Assembly (NCBI RefSeq): GCF_003259505.1
Contig: NZ_QLLK01000013.1
Location: forward strand, 20,757-84,756
DNA length: 64,000 nucleotides
Direction of reading: 5' to 3'
Source of the DNA: Algoriphagus yeomjeoni
Lineage (GTDB): Bacteria > Bacteroidota > Bacteroidia > Cytophagales > Cyclobacteriaceae
Position 1 is the stretch's first letter, and the number at the start of each line of letters is the position of its first letter. This document shows, one piece after another, positions 1 to 8,511 of this stretch. Below the pieces are notes generated by a model. It made no database searches, was not told the DNA's origin, and saw nothing but the letters and a program-made list of their open reading frames with translations. The position numbers and the translations under genes were made by a program.

Positions 1-135
1 CTAACGTCTTAAGTCTTGATCCTCTCCGCCACCGTTCGTGTCTCACGAACGGTCAATGGATCTAACACTAAATCTTGATTTTAACCTCTTGATTCTAGCG
101 TCTTATGTCTTGGATCTAACGTCTTGATTCTTTTC
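1..135. repeat. Heptanucleotide array (CTTGATT-like) with a hairpin
   Basis: Units such as CTAACGT, CTTAAGT, CTTGATC, CTAGCGT and CTTATGT follow each other at 7-bp spacing. A perfect hairpin lies at 31-53 (arms ACCGTTCGTG and CACGAACGGT, loop TCT). Close relatives of this hairpin occur near 53420 and 55912. From 136 to 275 I see only AT-rich sequence with the near-repeat GATAAAAG and no gene. Confidence 0.75.
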
Positions 136-275
136 CCCTTTAGGGGCTGGGGGCAAAAAAGATAAAAGGGATTAAAAAATAAGATAAAAGAATCCCTTTA
201 GTATTTTCTTAGAAAAAGTTGTGCTGGAAAAGTTGCTTAATCACCCTGACATAAAGGTATATAGGCGACCTTACA

Positions 276-303
276 AAAAAATACCCTATACAGGGTATTT
301 TTT
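276..303. terminator. Bidirectional intrinsic terminator
   Basis: A perfect 12-bp stem (AAAAAATACCCT pairing with AGGGTATTTTTT) encloses the loop ATAC, giving an A-run on one side and a T-run on the other. It probably ends transcription of a gene to the left of the window. Nothing coding is visible between it and position 584. Confidence 0.75.
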
Positions 304-404
304 GGTTTAATAGGGTTAAAGTTTTCCACAAAATTGTATTTTTAAATGTTTTGTTATGGATATTCTACTTTCACCTAATTGAAATATTTTAAAATATCCC
401 GTAA

Positions 405-584
405 TTCCCCATTCCCTAAATTTTAAATTCTCCATTTTAAATTCTTCATTTTAAATTCCCAAAACCCAAAACCCAACAACCAACACCTGACAACTGACAA
501 CCAACACCCAACACCCAACAACTGACACCCAACAACTGACAACCGCCAACCGACAACTGACAACCGCCAACCGCCAACCTCCCT
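405..584. repeat. Heptanucleotide arrays directly upstream of a TTG start
   Basis: TTTTAAATTC-type units (from about 420) pass into an array of CAACACC, TGACAAC, CGACAAC and CGCCAAC units with an unbroken 7-bp period from about 470 to 580. The array ends a few bases before the TTG start at 585, leaving no room for a conventional untranslated leader. Confidence 0.85.
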
Positions 585-2117
585 TTGACTAAAATTCTAA
601 CTACCTTCACTGTTTTATCACTTTCACTGATTCTTTTAGGGATCAATCGTGGCTTTGATTTTTCCGATGAAGGGCTTTATGCATTTTTAGCGGACCCAAA
701 TCAACCAAACATAGGAGGTGTATTTAACTATGATCTTTTTTTCAAGCTCATTTATCGATTTACGGGCTTGGAGTTCGGGATTATAGGACTCAGAATAATT
801 CGCCTGATTTCTTATGTAATGGCTGCCTTTGCTCTAGGTATTTTTTGGAAGAATCTTTACCCAGAACAGCTCCTCTCACCACAAATAGTTATACTTAGTT
901 TGGCTGCATTGTTTGCAGGATATGGTTTCTTGCCCCCAACACTGTCCTATAATTCCATCTCTGTGGTTCTTGTGTGTTTTTGGTTGGCCTTAGTCTCCAA
1001 GCAAAATGTAAAGGCCATGGATTGGCTTATGCTGGGATTGATTTTTGCCATGCTCATATATGTAAAAGTCACTGCTGGTATTCTCTTAGGCATACTGACT
1101 TTTCTCTATTTTTTAAGATTAAAAATGTTAGGACTTATCCCTCTAACTTATCTAATACTTCCTTTCTTAGTTTTTGAAGGCCTTTTCTATATTCTATTTG
1201 AGGAAACTGCTCTTGCTCGATTATTCGGTGAATTTGGTTTTATCCATCAGCGCCAAGATTATACAATCACACTTCTGATCAAGTATACTGTTGTTGGGGG
1301 ATTTTGGATTTTGCTGACTGGATTCACTTTTTTCCTTGCCTCAAAATTCAGAAAAACTAATACTTTTGTTTATGGGATATTGATTCCGCTTGCTTTTGCG
1401 ACCTTGGCATCTGTATTCTACCTCACTTTCATTACCTCAGAATGGAGCCATATTTTCCTTTTGATCAGCATAGCAGCTATTTCCTGGGAAATTGCTGATT
1501 TGAGTAGAGGAGAATTAGCTAAGAAGGAGTACCTATTTATTTCTGTTTTAATTTTCCTTCCTTTCTTACTGCATTTTGGAAGTAATGTGTACTGGATGAG
1601 GCTTGGAATTCATTACTGGGTATTCTGGCTACTTGCCTACGTACTATTGATAAAAGGCAGGAGCCAGGAATTCCGAGAAAGATGCTATGCTCTCGCCTCA
1701 GTTATTTCGCTGACTTTAGTTGCTTTTGGAATCTGGCTAACACCCTTTGAAGGCGCCTATCTTTGGGAGGCAACAAAAAAATGGGAATACAAACCCGGCA
1801 AGGAGATTTGGCTTTCTCCAAGTCAAATTGAGCTTTTGAAACTAGTCAATTCAGAAATTGAAGCTTCAAATCCTTCTGAAATAATTTCCCTTTATAGTAA
1901 CCCGGGTTTACTTTACCTCTTAGGCAAAAACTCCCTTTATTCCCCTGGATATTGGAAGCCTTCCCAAGCTAAACTATTTTTAAATTCCGGCTCAGAAATA
2001 GATTTAATTCTATTTAATGGTCTATACGATTTTCCTTTTGATCCCTCAGAATGGGAGAAGCAGAAAGAATTCATTCAACCAAACGGAGAAAAGTTATCGG
2101 TTCTATGGAGAAAATAA
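585..2117 (+). CDS. Polytopic membrane protein, GT-C-like glycosyltransferase candidate
   Basis: The 510-residue product is hydrophobic throughout, with roughly ten or more predicted membrane spans and a soluble C-terminal stretch (about 390-510). An acidic pair (Asp28-Glu29, in the context FSDEGLY) sits just after the first membrane segment. GT-C enzymes of the PMT/ArnT type carry their catalytic acidic residue in that place. If so, it would transfer a sugar from a polyprenyl-phosphate donor on the outer face of the inner membrane. The start is TTG at 585, immediately after a heptad array, with no better in-frame ATG before the first membrane span. It overlaps the next gene by 13 nt, so the two are probably co-transcribed. 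Family assignment rests on topology and the acidic motif only. Confidence 0.6.
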   Translation: MTKILTTFTVLSLSLILLGINRGFDFSDEGLYAFLADPNQPNIGGVFNYDLFFKLIYRFTGLEFGIIGLRIIRLISYVMAAFALGIFWKNLYPEQLLSPQIVILSLAALFAGYGFLPPTLSYNSISVVLVCFWLALVSKQNVKAMDWLMLGLIFAMLIYVKVTAGILLGILTFLYFLRLKMLGLIPLTYLILPFLVFEGLFYILFEETALARLFGEFGFIHQRQDYTITLLIKYTVVGGFWILLTGFTFFLASKFRKTNTFVYGILIPLAFATLASVFYLTFITSEWSHIFLLISIAAISWEIADLSRGELAKKEYLFISVLIFLPFLLHFGSNVYWMRLGIHYWVFWLLAYVLLIKGRSQEFRERCYALASVISLTLVAFGIWLTPFEGAYLWEATKKWEYKPGKEIWLSPSQIELLKLVNSEIEASNPSEIISLYSNPGLLYLLGKNSLYSPGYWKPSQAKLFLNSGSEIDLILFNGLYDFPFDPSEWEKQKEFIQPNGEKLSVLWRK

Positions 2118-3580
2118 AGCCCAAGTCATTCGTCCTAGTATGCTCCTTGATAGCTGCAGCAGCGATGATTGTTATCTGGTTTCTTCCCTGGAGATTTCAG
2201 GTCAATGATGATGAAATCATGATGTGGCTCGTTTCCGGTGCCTATACAGGAACTCCCGAATCCTACGCTGTTTTTATTCACCCTATTCTCAGTTGGACCT
2301 TTTCCAAACTCTACACCTTCTTCCCTTCTGTGCCATGGTACCCTTTGACCTGGTTTTTGGTGATTTACCTAGCTTATTTAGCCTTCTTAATTCAGATTGC
2401 TCAGAGTAGAAGCACATTCTGGACAAAGCTTATTTGGACCCTCTTCCTTTTCGGCTTATTAATTCACTTTTTGTTTTTTCTACAGTTTACTATTGTAGCA
2501 GCTTTTGCTATCACTGCGGGATTATCACTGAGATTTGATGCTTTTAGGGCAAGTGATACAAAATGGTATAAATTATATTTCTCTGATATTATGCTTTTAG
2601 TGGGGATTTTAATACGAGTGGAAGTTCCCATCTTGATTTTTTTTGGAATAGCAGCGTTAAATCTTCTTGTAATTAGAGAGCGTCGCCTTTACAAAGCTCT
2701 GTTCATCCCTTTTGTACTTTTATTGATCACTTATTCCCTAAACTTGATTAGCTCGGATCAACAGTTCAAAACATCAAACGAACTCAGGTCTTCGGTTTTT
2801 GATCATCCGGTATTGCAATTGAATAAGGAGGATTTGAAAGAAAGTCACTCGGAACTTTATCATTATTCAAACGGCCTAATCGATTTTCACAAAAATCCTG
2901 ATTTGGAAGACAAACTCAATGAATGGAAAACCTTTCTAAATTCGGAAAGGTCAAGACAATTTTCTTTGTCAGCAGTATCCACAGCATTGTATACTTATAT
3001 AGAGCATGAAAACTATTTAATTTCTATCATGCTGCTTTTCCTTGCTTTTACCTTTGCTTGGAAAAACAAAGCTATTGTACTTGTATTTGTCCTGTTATCC
3101 TGCTTGATGGTAATGTTATCGCCGTTCTACCTACTGAAGGTTCAGATCTATTCAATTGTATTTTTGCTTTTTTTCTTGATTGCTTTAGATCAATCTTCCA
3201 CGGCTTCCTTGCCTGGTATTCTTGTAAAATCAGGAGTTACTTTGTTAGTACTGGGTATTTGCTATCATTTTTACTCCTTTACTCAAAGCTCAGAGAATTT
3301 TCCTTCCACTGAGAACCTAGAAGCACAAATTGATAAATTGAAAGCAAGTGGAATTGATCAGGTTGTATTAGTAGCAGCAGGAGAGGAGTACCATGAGTTG
3401 GTTTTTGAAAATCCCCTTCCTTTTCAGGTATTAGGCTGGCCTACGCTTCTTCACAGTATGGATTCGGTCTCTACCAGAGCTTATTTGGTAGATTCAGCCA
3501 CCTATGCCAATAATAAATCATACTTCAAAAGTATGATTCCTCAGCCAAGTAGTTGTGAACAAATACTACTAATTCCATAA
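2105..3580 (+). CDS. Polytopic membrane protein with luminal DDE motif, GT-C-like
   Basis: The 491-residue product (from the ATG at 2105) has a first membrane span at about 9-28, then Asp35-Asp36-Glu37 in the context VNDDEIMM, followed by SGAYTGTPES and many further spans. This acidic loop after the first span is the hallmark of GT-C-type enzymes and related polysaccharide membrane proteins. I prefer the ATG at 2105, 13 nt inside the end of the preceding gene. The frame also stays open back to an ATG at 2051, but that would prepend a charged segment with no counterpart in the neighbours. The substrate cannot be read from the sequence. It is followed by another membrane-protein gene after 1 nt. 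Confidence 0.6.
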   Translation: MEKIKPKSFVLVCSLIAAAAMIVIWFLPWRFQVNDDEIMMWLVSGAYTGTPESYAVFIHPILSWTFSKLYTFFPSVPWYPLTWFLVIYLAYLAFLIQIAQSRSTFWTKLIWTLFLFGLLIHFLFFLQFTIVAAFAITAGLSLRFDAFRASDTKWYKLYFSDIMLLVGILIRVEVPILIFFGIAALNLLVIRERRLYKALFIPFVLLLITYSLNLISSDQQFKTSNELRSSVFDHPVLQLNKEDLKESHSELYHYSNGLIDFHKNPDLEDKLNEWKTFLNSERSRQFSLSAVSTALYTYIEHENYLISIMLLFLAFTFAWKNKAIVLVFVLLSCLMVMLSPFYLLKVQIYSIVFLLFFLIALDQSSTASLPGILVKSGVTLLVLGICYHFYSFTQSSENFPSTENLEAQIDKLKASGIDQVVLVAAGEEYHELVFENPLPFQVLGWPTLLHSMDSVSTRAYLVDSATYANNKSYFKSMIPQPSSCEQILLIP

Positions 3581-3581
3581 A

Positions 3582-4751
3582 ATGAAAGAGATAGGATCAT
3601 CTTCTAAAACCTGGATCTATGATGTTCTAATTGTGGGGCTTTATGGGGGCACGATCACCTTCATGATAAAGAACATCACTTACCTAAATGATATAAAAAT
3701 TCACAATTTAATTTTAATTGATTATTTAGAAGCAGGGTATTTCCCCATTCCTCCTGGATATTATGGGCTCATCTTTCTGATTGATTTAATACTTAGAATT
3801 AAGTATTCATTTGTACTTAGTTCCATACTTGTTATTACGCTTTTTATGTGGTGGAAATATCGCTTGATTTTTTCCTGGCTGCAAAACCAAATCCCACTTA
3901 GCAAACGGACTACCTTTCTTGTTTCCTTGTCTATTCTCTTCTTGGGGCCAATTTATCTACCCGGTGTAGATGAGGGACTTTGGTACTTAGGTAAATTCAC
4001 ACCCACGATCTGGCACAATTCCACTATAATAGCCTCATTTCCATTTGCCATAATTCTGTGCTTGAAAACCTTAAACTGGATCGAAAATCCAAGGAATTCT
4101 CAACTCTATATACTCGCTGGCCTAGGATTGATCCTATTGCTCATCAAGCCTAGTTTCTTGTTTTGCTATATCCCTGCCCTGCCTCTTTACATTCTTTCTC
4201 GTGACAAAGCTTTGTCCAAAATATTTTGGAAATCCGCAGGTCTAGTTCTACTGTTATTTGTCCTGTTAATGCTGGAAAAACAGTTAATTTTCACATGGGA
4301 TCCCATGAGGGAGAAATTGTATGAGCCAGGTGAAATATCAACCATTGTCATTGCCCCATTTAAGATCTGGCTTCACTATTCCCACCAGCCTGTCTGGGAT
4401 ATGATAAGCAGCATCTCACTCTTGCTTTGTTTTTTGATTGTATGGCCTAGATCGGCCTTTCAAGATTCCTTCTTCACCTTTACATTGCTGCTTTTAATTA
4501 TCGCCTTTTTAATTTATTTTCTCTTCTCCGAAACAGGGATTCGTCAATACCATGCTAACTTTTATTGGCAAATCCCTATCGCTCTACTTTTAAATTATAT
4601 GAGTATAGTGTCCCTTGTGCTAAAAGATTATCAAGCTAATGATAGAAAATTCACAAGTAGGACCCGATTGATTATTGCCGCTTACTTCATTCAGGGTTTT
4701 TTCGGGCTTTTCTATTGGGTAAGGATTTTTGCTTTTGAAACCCTTATCTGA
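3582..4751 (+). CDS. Polytopic membrane protein, unknown function
   Basis: The 389-residue product has about nine to ten hydrophobic spans. It starts at an ATG one base after the stop of the upstream gene, so it is the third gene of a tight three-gene unit. An Asp-Glu pair (VDEGLWY, near residue 129) might play the role of the GT-C acidic motif, but it is further in than usual. I do not recognise a named family. The context points to glycan transfer or modification at the inner membrane. Its 3-prime end overlaps the convergent gene on the other strand by 40 nt. Confidence 0.55.
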   Translation: MKEIGSSSKTWIYDVLIVGLYGGTITFMIKNITYLNDIKIHNLILIDYLEAGYFPIPPGYYGLIFLIDLILRIKYSFVLSSILVITLFMWWKYRLIFSWLQNQIPLSKRTTFLVSLSILFLGPIYLPGVDEGLWYLGKFTPTIWHNSTIIASFPFAIILCLKTLNWIENPRNSQLYILAGLGLILLLIKPSFLFCYIPALPLYILSRDKALSKIFWKSAGLVLLLFVLLMLEKQLIFTWDPMREKLYEPGEISTIVIAPFKIWLHYSHQPVWDMISSISLLLCFLIVWPRSAFQDSFFTFTLLLLIIAFLIYFLFSETGIRQYHANFYWQIPIALLLNYMSIVSLVLKDYQANDRKFTSRTRLIIAAYFIQGFFGLFYWVRIFAFETLI

Positions 4752-6079
4752 TCAGGATAAACATTCAATTCATGACTATATGCCTTTTTTTCAATCTCAT
4801 AATAGGGGAGAATATAAAATATTGCCTCTCCTCTGCTAGTCAGAATAGGGAGTTGATGCAGGGAATAATTTTGAAGTAGCAATGTGTCTAAAAGAAGAGT
4901 TGGTTTTGATAGTTCTTTTAACTCTAGTATAGTTTGCTCTGGAATGTCATTCAGGTTCTGGTTTGTCCTTAGGTGAATTAGTTTTTGTTGTAGCGGCAAA
5001 ATAAGAATGAAGGATAATAGATTTATACCTATCAAGCCATAAGTCAGCTTGCGATTGCACGATAGTAATGAAAGATTTAAAAGAATACATAAAGGAATAT
5101 ACATTCTTAATTCAGTCCAAGCATAGTTTTTATATACAACTATATTGAACATCATGACTGTTACTAAGGTGATTATCCCAAAAACTAATAGCTTATTCCT
5201 CTGAAGAAAAATGGCAGAACAAATCAGTGTAAGTCCAATCCATATTTTCTGTAGCGTATAGAATTTACCTTCTGTGAAATGAAGGGCAAAGTAGATATTG
5301 CGCTTGATGTTGAAGTATAAGCTTGCCCAGGCCTCACCCCATTCTCCTGATTGCGTCAAGCTAACTACCCCTGAAAATGTATTGGGAACTTGCTCATGAA
5401 GATAGAATTGCACTAGAAAGGGTAGGGACAACCCCAATAACAAACTAACCCATTTCCAATTTGAGTTAGGGGGTTTTATGATAAAAGCCAATCCAAAAAA
5501 TGCGAAAAACCAGGTGCTTCTAATAAAACCCAGCCCCAATGCTAAGATCATAACTAGGAGTAAATTTGCCTTGCCTGATACACGCAAATATCGATTAACG
5601 AATACAAACAAGAGTATTGCACCAGCTACATGGATAAGTTCAGGCAGAAAACTGATACTGTAGAAAAGTACAAAAGGTGACCCTAATACCACCACTGCTT
5701 GCAGTAGTTTTTGTTCCCGGTTTGATTTTTTGTCCAGGACTAAGGTCAGCAGAGCCATGACTAACAGACCAACATTTATGAAGATGATAGACAAGTTGCT
5801 CCAACCAACGAGTAAGGATATCCCTCCATAAATTATTGGGTAAGAAGGTCCATGAGCATCAATATTGCCAATCCTGGAGCCATACCCATTATAGGTGAAA
5901 GGCGCTTTTAAACTTAACGTTTGTTCAAAACTCTCTGAGTTTTTAAAGTAAAAATTTTCATCCCCATAGTAGGGTGAATAATCAAAATCCAGAAAGTGGA
6001 AAAAGTATGCATAGATGAAAAGAAGGCCTGATACACCAAAAAGTAAGAAAAGAGCTTTTCTATTTTTTATAAAGTCCAT
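4712..6079 (-). CDS. Polytopic membrane protein, GT-C-like glycosyltransferase candidate
   Basis: The 455-residue product begins with one membrane span (about 9-30), then a loop holding Asp40-Glu41 (YYGDENFYF), then a series of further spans and a short hydrophilic tail. This matches the layout of GT-C (ArnT/PMT-like) enzymes, where the first loop binds the metal/donor phosphate. It starts with ATG at 6079 and converges on the preceding operon, overlapping its last gene by 40 nt. No promoter could be identified with confidence, because its upstream DNA is a repeat copy. The substrate is unknown. Confidence 0.6.
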   Translation of the reverse strand: MDFIKNRKALFLLFGVSGLLFIYAYFFHFLDFDYSPYYGDENFYFKNSESFEQTLSLKAPFTYNGYGSRIGNIDAHGPSYPIIYGGISLLVGWSNLSIIFINVGLLVMALLTLVLDKKSNREQKLLQAVVVLGSPFVLFYSISFLPELIHVAGAILLFVFVNRYLRVSGKANLLLVMILALGLGFIRSTWFFAFFGLAFIIKPPNSNWKWVSLLLGLSLPFLVQFYLHEQVPNTFSGVVSLTQSGEWGEAWASLYFNIKRNIYFALHFTEGKFYTLQKIWIGLTLICSAIFLQRNKLLVFGIITLVTVMMFNIVVYKNYAWTELRMYIPLCILLNLSLLSCNRKLTYGLIGINLLSFILILPLQQKLIHLRTNQNLNDIPEQTILELKELSKPTLLLDTLLLQNYSLHQLPILTSRGEAIFYILPYYEIEKKAYSHELNVYPDQIRVSKAKILTQ

Positions 6080-6097
6080 TAAAGTCCTACTCTCTTA

Positions 6098-6555
6098 ACT
6101 GTTTTTTTATGTATATCCGCTTTTTCACCAGTTGCCAAATTTATAACCTTTCTATGTATCATAAATTTAATTCACAATTCGAAAAAGATCCGAAGGATTG
6201 AAACGATTCATAACCCTCGGCAAAGCCGGGGGTATAAAACTAATATCCTTTCAGGGCTGCGGTTTACTACTTTATCAACTTCCCTGCACTTGCGTACAGG
6301 GTTATGAATGGTTTGGCACCTTCGGCGCCACGTGTAACTTCAGTTTCATAATTAGAGAAAAAATTTGCGTTTTACTAAGTTTTATATGTATATCCGCTTT
6401 GTTACCAGTAAATAGATAAAAGCGACTAAATAGTTGGTATACCCTAGCTTTGAGGCCACTTCGGTCTTTGGTCATACCCGCCTGTAGTTCGGGCAGGGTC
6501 TTCCAGCCAACCAAGCAAAGAATCTAAGGTAACTGGCATCATTGCCGATAATCAT
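6098..6555. repeat. Non-coding repeat element, copy 1 (458 bp)
   Basis: This is a near-exact direct copy of 6556-7052. The left end reads ATGTATATCCGC and then CACCAGTTGCC. The right end, read on the opposite strand, gives ATGATTATCGGC and then GCCAGTTACC, so the element has imperfect 28-bp terminal inverted repeats (18 of 28 positions match by my count). The interior contains small palindromes (CCCTCGGC/GCCGGGGG). Short open frames across it are mirrored in both copies and resemble no protein. A related element with the same ends but different interior is at 18964-19352. Confidence 0.8.
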
Positions 6556-7052
6556 ACTGTTTTTTTATGTATATCCGCTTTTTCACCAGTTGCCAAATTT
6601 ATAACCTTTCTATGTATCATAAATTTAATTCACAATTCGAAAAAGATCCGAAGGATTGAAACGATTCATAACCCTCGGCAAAGCCGGGGGTATAAAACTA
6701 ATATCCTTTGCAGCCCTGAAAGGGCGAAACTTTGAAGTTTCGCCCTTTCAGGGCTGCGGTTTACTACTTTATCAACTTCCCTGCACTTGCGTACAGGGTT
6801 ATGAATGGTTTGGCACCTTCGGAGCCACGTGTAACTTCAGTTTCATAATTAGAGAAAAAATTTGCGTTTTACTAAGTTTTATATGTATATCCGCTTTGTT
6901 ACCAGTAAATAGATAAAAGCGACTTAATAGATGGTATACCCTAGCTTTGAGGCCACTTCGGTCTTTGGTCATCCCCGCCTGCAGTTCGGGCAGGGGCTTC
7001 CAGCCAACCAAGCAAAGAATCTAAGGTGACTGGCATCATTGCCGATAATCAT
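6556..7052. repeat. Non-coding repeat element, copy 2 (497 bp)
   Basis: This is the second tandem copy, differing from copy 1 by a few substitutions and by 39 extra bases that complete a perfect palindrome at 6710-6757. An internal repeat of the left end (ATGTATATCCGCTTT near 6882, and near 6388 in copy 1) lies in direct orientation, suggesting the unit itself is composite. Confidence 0.8.
6710..6757. repeat. Perfect 48-bp palindrome (23-bp arms)
   Basis: The arms (from GCAGCCCTGAAAGGGC onward) are perfectly complementary around a 2-nt centre. Copy 1 of the element lacks 39 bp of this palindrome, exactly as expected from deletion between the two CCTTT direct repeats that bracket it. A related half (CCCTGAAAGGGCGAAACTTT) is found at about 19534. 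Confidence 0.85.
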
Positions 7053-7431
7053 AAAGTTTTATACTGAATACATTACTATACGGGTAAGATTGGGGATAGT
7101 CATATTGTTTTTTTACAAATACCATCGCCATGCATTAAAGATTGAGAATATATTTCCAAACTCCAACCTACACTTATTCTCCCTTAATCATCCATTTGCA
7201 AAACTCCCAAAAGCACTTAAATTTGTTTAACTGAGTAAAAAAACTACTCAGTCAGCTAGTTTCCAAAAGTGGGAGTGACCGAGCGCCGCTTTTTGAATTT
7301 AAAATTGATAAATATCCTAATTTAAAATTTTGAATACCCGAAATGATGCCAGTAGCCATAATTTATTTGATTAGATACTTGGAAGACTAAGATTTTAAAT
7401 TCTCAATTCCCTTCATTTTAAATTTTTCAAT
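7053..7431. other. Intergenic stretch with a short hairpin, no gene seen
   Basis: The stretch is AT-rich and holds no convincing gene. A perfect 8-bp hairpin (ACTGAGTA at 7230-7237 with TACTCAGT at 7245-7252) belongs to a small family with GAGTAAAT/ATTACTC at about 25364 and 29310. A fragment AATGATGCCAGTAGCC near 7342 matches the end of the 6.1 kb element. TTTTAAATTC-type units run from about 7390 into the next start codon. Confidence 0.5.
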
Positions 7432-7785
7432 ATGGCAAACATTATTGTTGACAAAACTTTCAAGTTTGCTCAGGAGATAATTATTGTTTACCTGCATTTA
7501 AAAGAGAAAGGGCATTACAAGCTTGCCGAACAGCTAGTGAAATCAGGAACCTCAATCGGCGCAAACGTAGAAGAAGCACAAGCTGCCCATTCGAAGCTTG
7601 ATTTTGTTGCCAAACTTACAATCTCAAATAAAGAAGCCAGAGAAACCAGGTACTGGCTAAAACTTTTAGATAAAAATGAATTCCTTAGTGATCATCCTTC
7701 TTTTCCATATTTGAAATCAGAAATAGAAGAAATAATACTTCTCCTTAATTCAATCATAAAGAAATCAAGAGAAAATCTAAAATAG
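7432..7785 (+). CDS. Four-helix-bundle protein (S23 / 23S rRNA IVP family)
   Basis: The 117-residue product matches the S23/IVP four-helix-bundle family in length and pattern. It has an N-terminal helix with a KTFKFAQEI-type start, then LAEQLVKSGTSIGANVEEAQAA (residues about 36-57), the region around the short turn conserved in the family, and a long C-terminal helix ending in basic residues. Members occur in rRNA intervening sequences, as orphans in many Bacteroidota genomes, and in structurally related form as the Avd accessory protein of diversity-generating retroelements. Their molecular role outside Avd is unknown. It sits alone between repeat arrays and starts with ATG directly after TTTTAAATT units. 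Confidence 0.85.
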   Translation: MANIIVDKTFKFAQEIIIVYLHLKEKGHYKLAEQLVKSGTSIGANVEEAQAAHSKLDFVAKLTISNKEARETRYWLKLLDKNEFLSDHPSFPYLKSEIEEIILLLNSIIKKSRENLK

Positions 7786-7799
7786 CAGACTACCATCAT

Positions 7800-7914
7800 T
7801 TCAAATTATCAATTCCTCCATTTTAAATTTTACATTCTACATTTTACATTCTACATTTTAAATTTTACATTTTAAATTCTTCCATTTTAAATTCCCTTAA
7901 TTTTAAATTATTAA
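7800..7914. repeat. Heptanucleotide array (ACATTCT/ACATTTT) up to a GTG start
   Basis: Units ACATTCT, ACATTTT, AAATTTT and their relatives repeat at exactly 7 bp between about 7826 and 7880, followed by TTTTAAATTC-type units. The array ends in TTTTAAATTATTAA directly before the GTG start at 7915. Confidence 0.85.
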
Positions 7915-8421
7915 GTGCTCGAATCCCTCGTCACCTCCAAAACCCGAATTAAACTTCTCCTCAAGTTCTTTTCCCATGCCAATTCAGGATACCTGCGCTC
8001 TCTGGCCAAAGAATTTGACGAGTCTACCAATTCCGTAAGGGTGGAGCTCAACCGACTCACTGAAGCTGGTTTGCTAGTCTCTGAAGACGAGGGCAAAACC
8101 AAAATGTATAAGGCAAATACCCAGCATCCCTTCTTCGGCGAAATCAAAGGAATGGTTTCCAAATTCCTCGGTCTGGATGACCTGATGGAACGTATAGTCA
8201 AAAGAATGGGGATGGTAGAGAAGGCCTATATCGTGGGAGACTATGCGAAAGGCATAGATTCAGGAACTATTCAAATGATCCTCATTGGCAATGATCTGGA
8301 CAAAGAGTACCTGGAATTCATCAAAGAAAAAACCTACGAAAAAGTCCAACGAAAAGTAGATGTATCTATCCTCACCTCAGATCCCGGTGATATTCAAGGG
8401 ATCCTAGTTTACGGGAAGTGA
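7915..8421 (+). CDS. Winged-helix transcriptional regulator with nucleotidyltransferase-like C-terminal domain
   Basis: The 168-residue product has an N-terminal winged helix (about 5-70). This consists of LVTSKTRIKLLLKFF, a recognition-helix region with STNSVRVELNRLTEAGLL, and then a wing SEDEGKTKMYK, as in ArsR/MarR-like regulators. The C-terminal half (about 85-168) resembles a minimal nucleotidyltransferase fold (IVGDYAKGID at about 102-111). Genes of this type commonly lie just upstream of the ABC permease in Bacteroidota polysaccharide loci, as here, and are presumed local regulators. The start is GTG at 7915 right after the heptad array. The regulated target is not shown by the sequence. 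Confidence 0.75.
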   Translation: MLESLVTSKTRIKLLLKFFSHANSGYLRSLAKEFDESTNSVRVELNRLTEAGLLVSEDEGKTKMYKANTQHPFFGEIKGMVSKFLGLDDLMERIVKRMGMVEKAYIVGDYAKGIDSGTIQMILIGNDLDKEYLEFIKEKTYEKVQRKVDVSILTSDPGDIQGILVYGK

Positions 8422-8511
8422 ATTTTTAATTTTAAATCCCCTTCATTCTACATTTTACATTCTAAATTTTACATTTTACATTTTAAATTCTTCTCATTTT
8501 AAATTTTACGT
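8422..8511. repeat. Short heptanucleotide array
   Basis: CATTCTA, CATTTTA and TTTTAAATTC-type units at 7-bp spacing fill the whole gap between the regulator stop and the TTG start at 8512. Confidence 0.8.

Noticed and set aside
6198..6916. Two similar small open frames (about 73 and 86 codons) and their antisense partners
   Set aside because: They are readings through the two copies of the non-coding repeat. They are open on both strands, have no protein-like composition and no start context.
7039..7230. 63-codon open frame after the 6.5 kb element
   Set aside because: It starts within the repeat end, has low-complexity content and no ribosome-binding or domain evidence.
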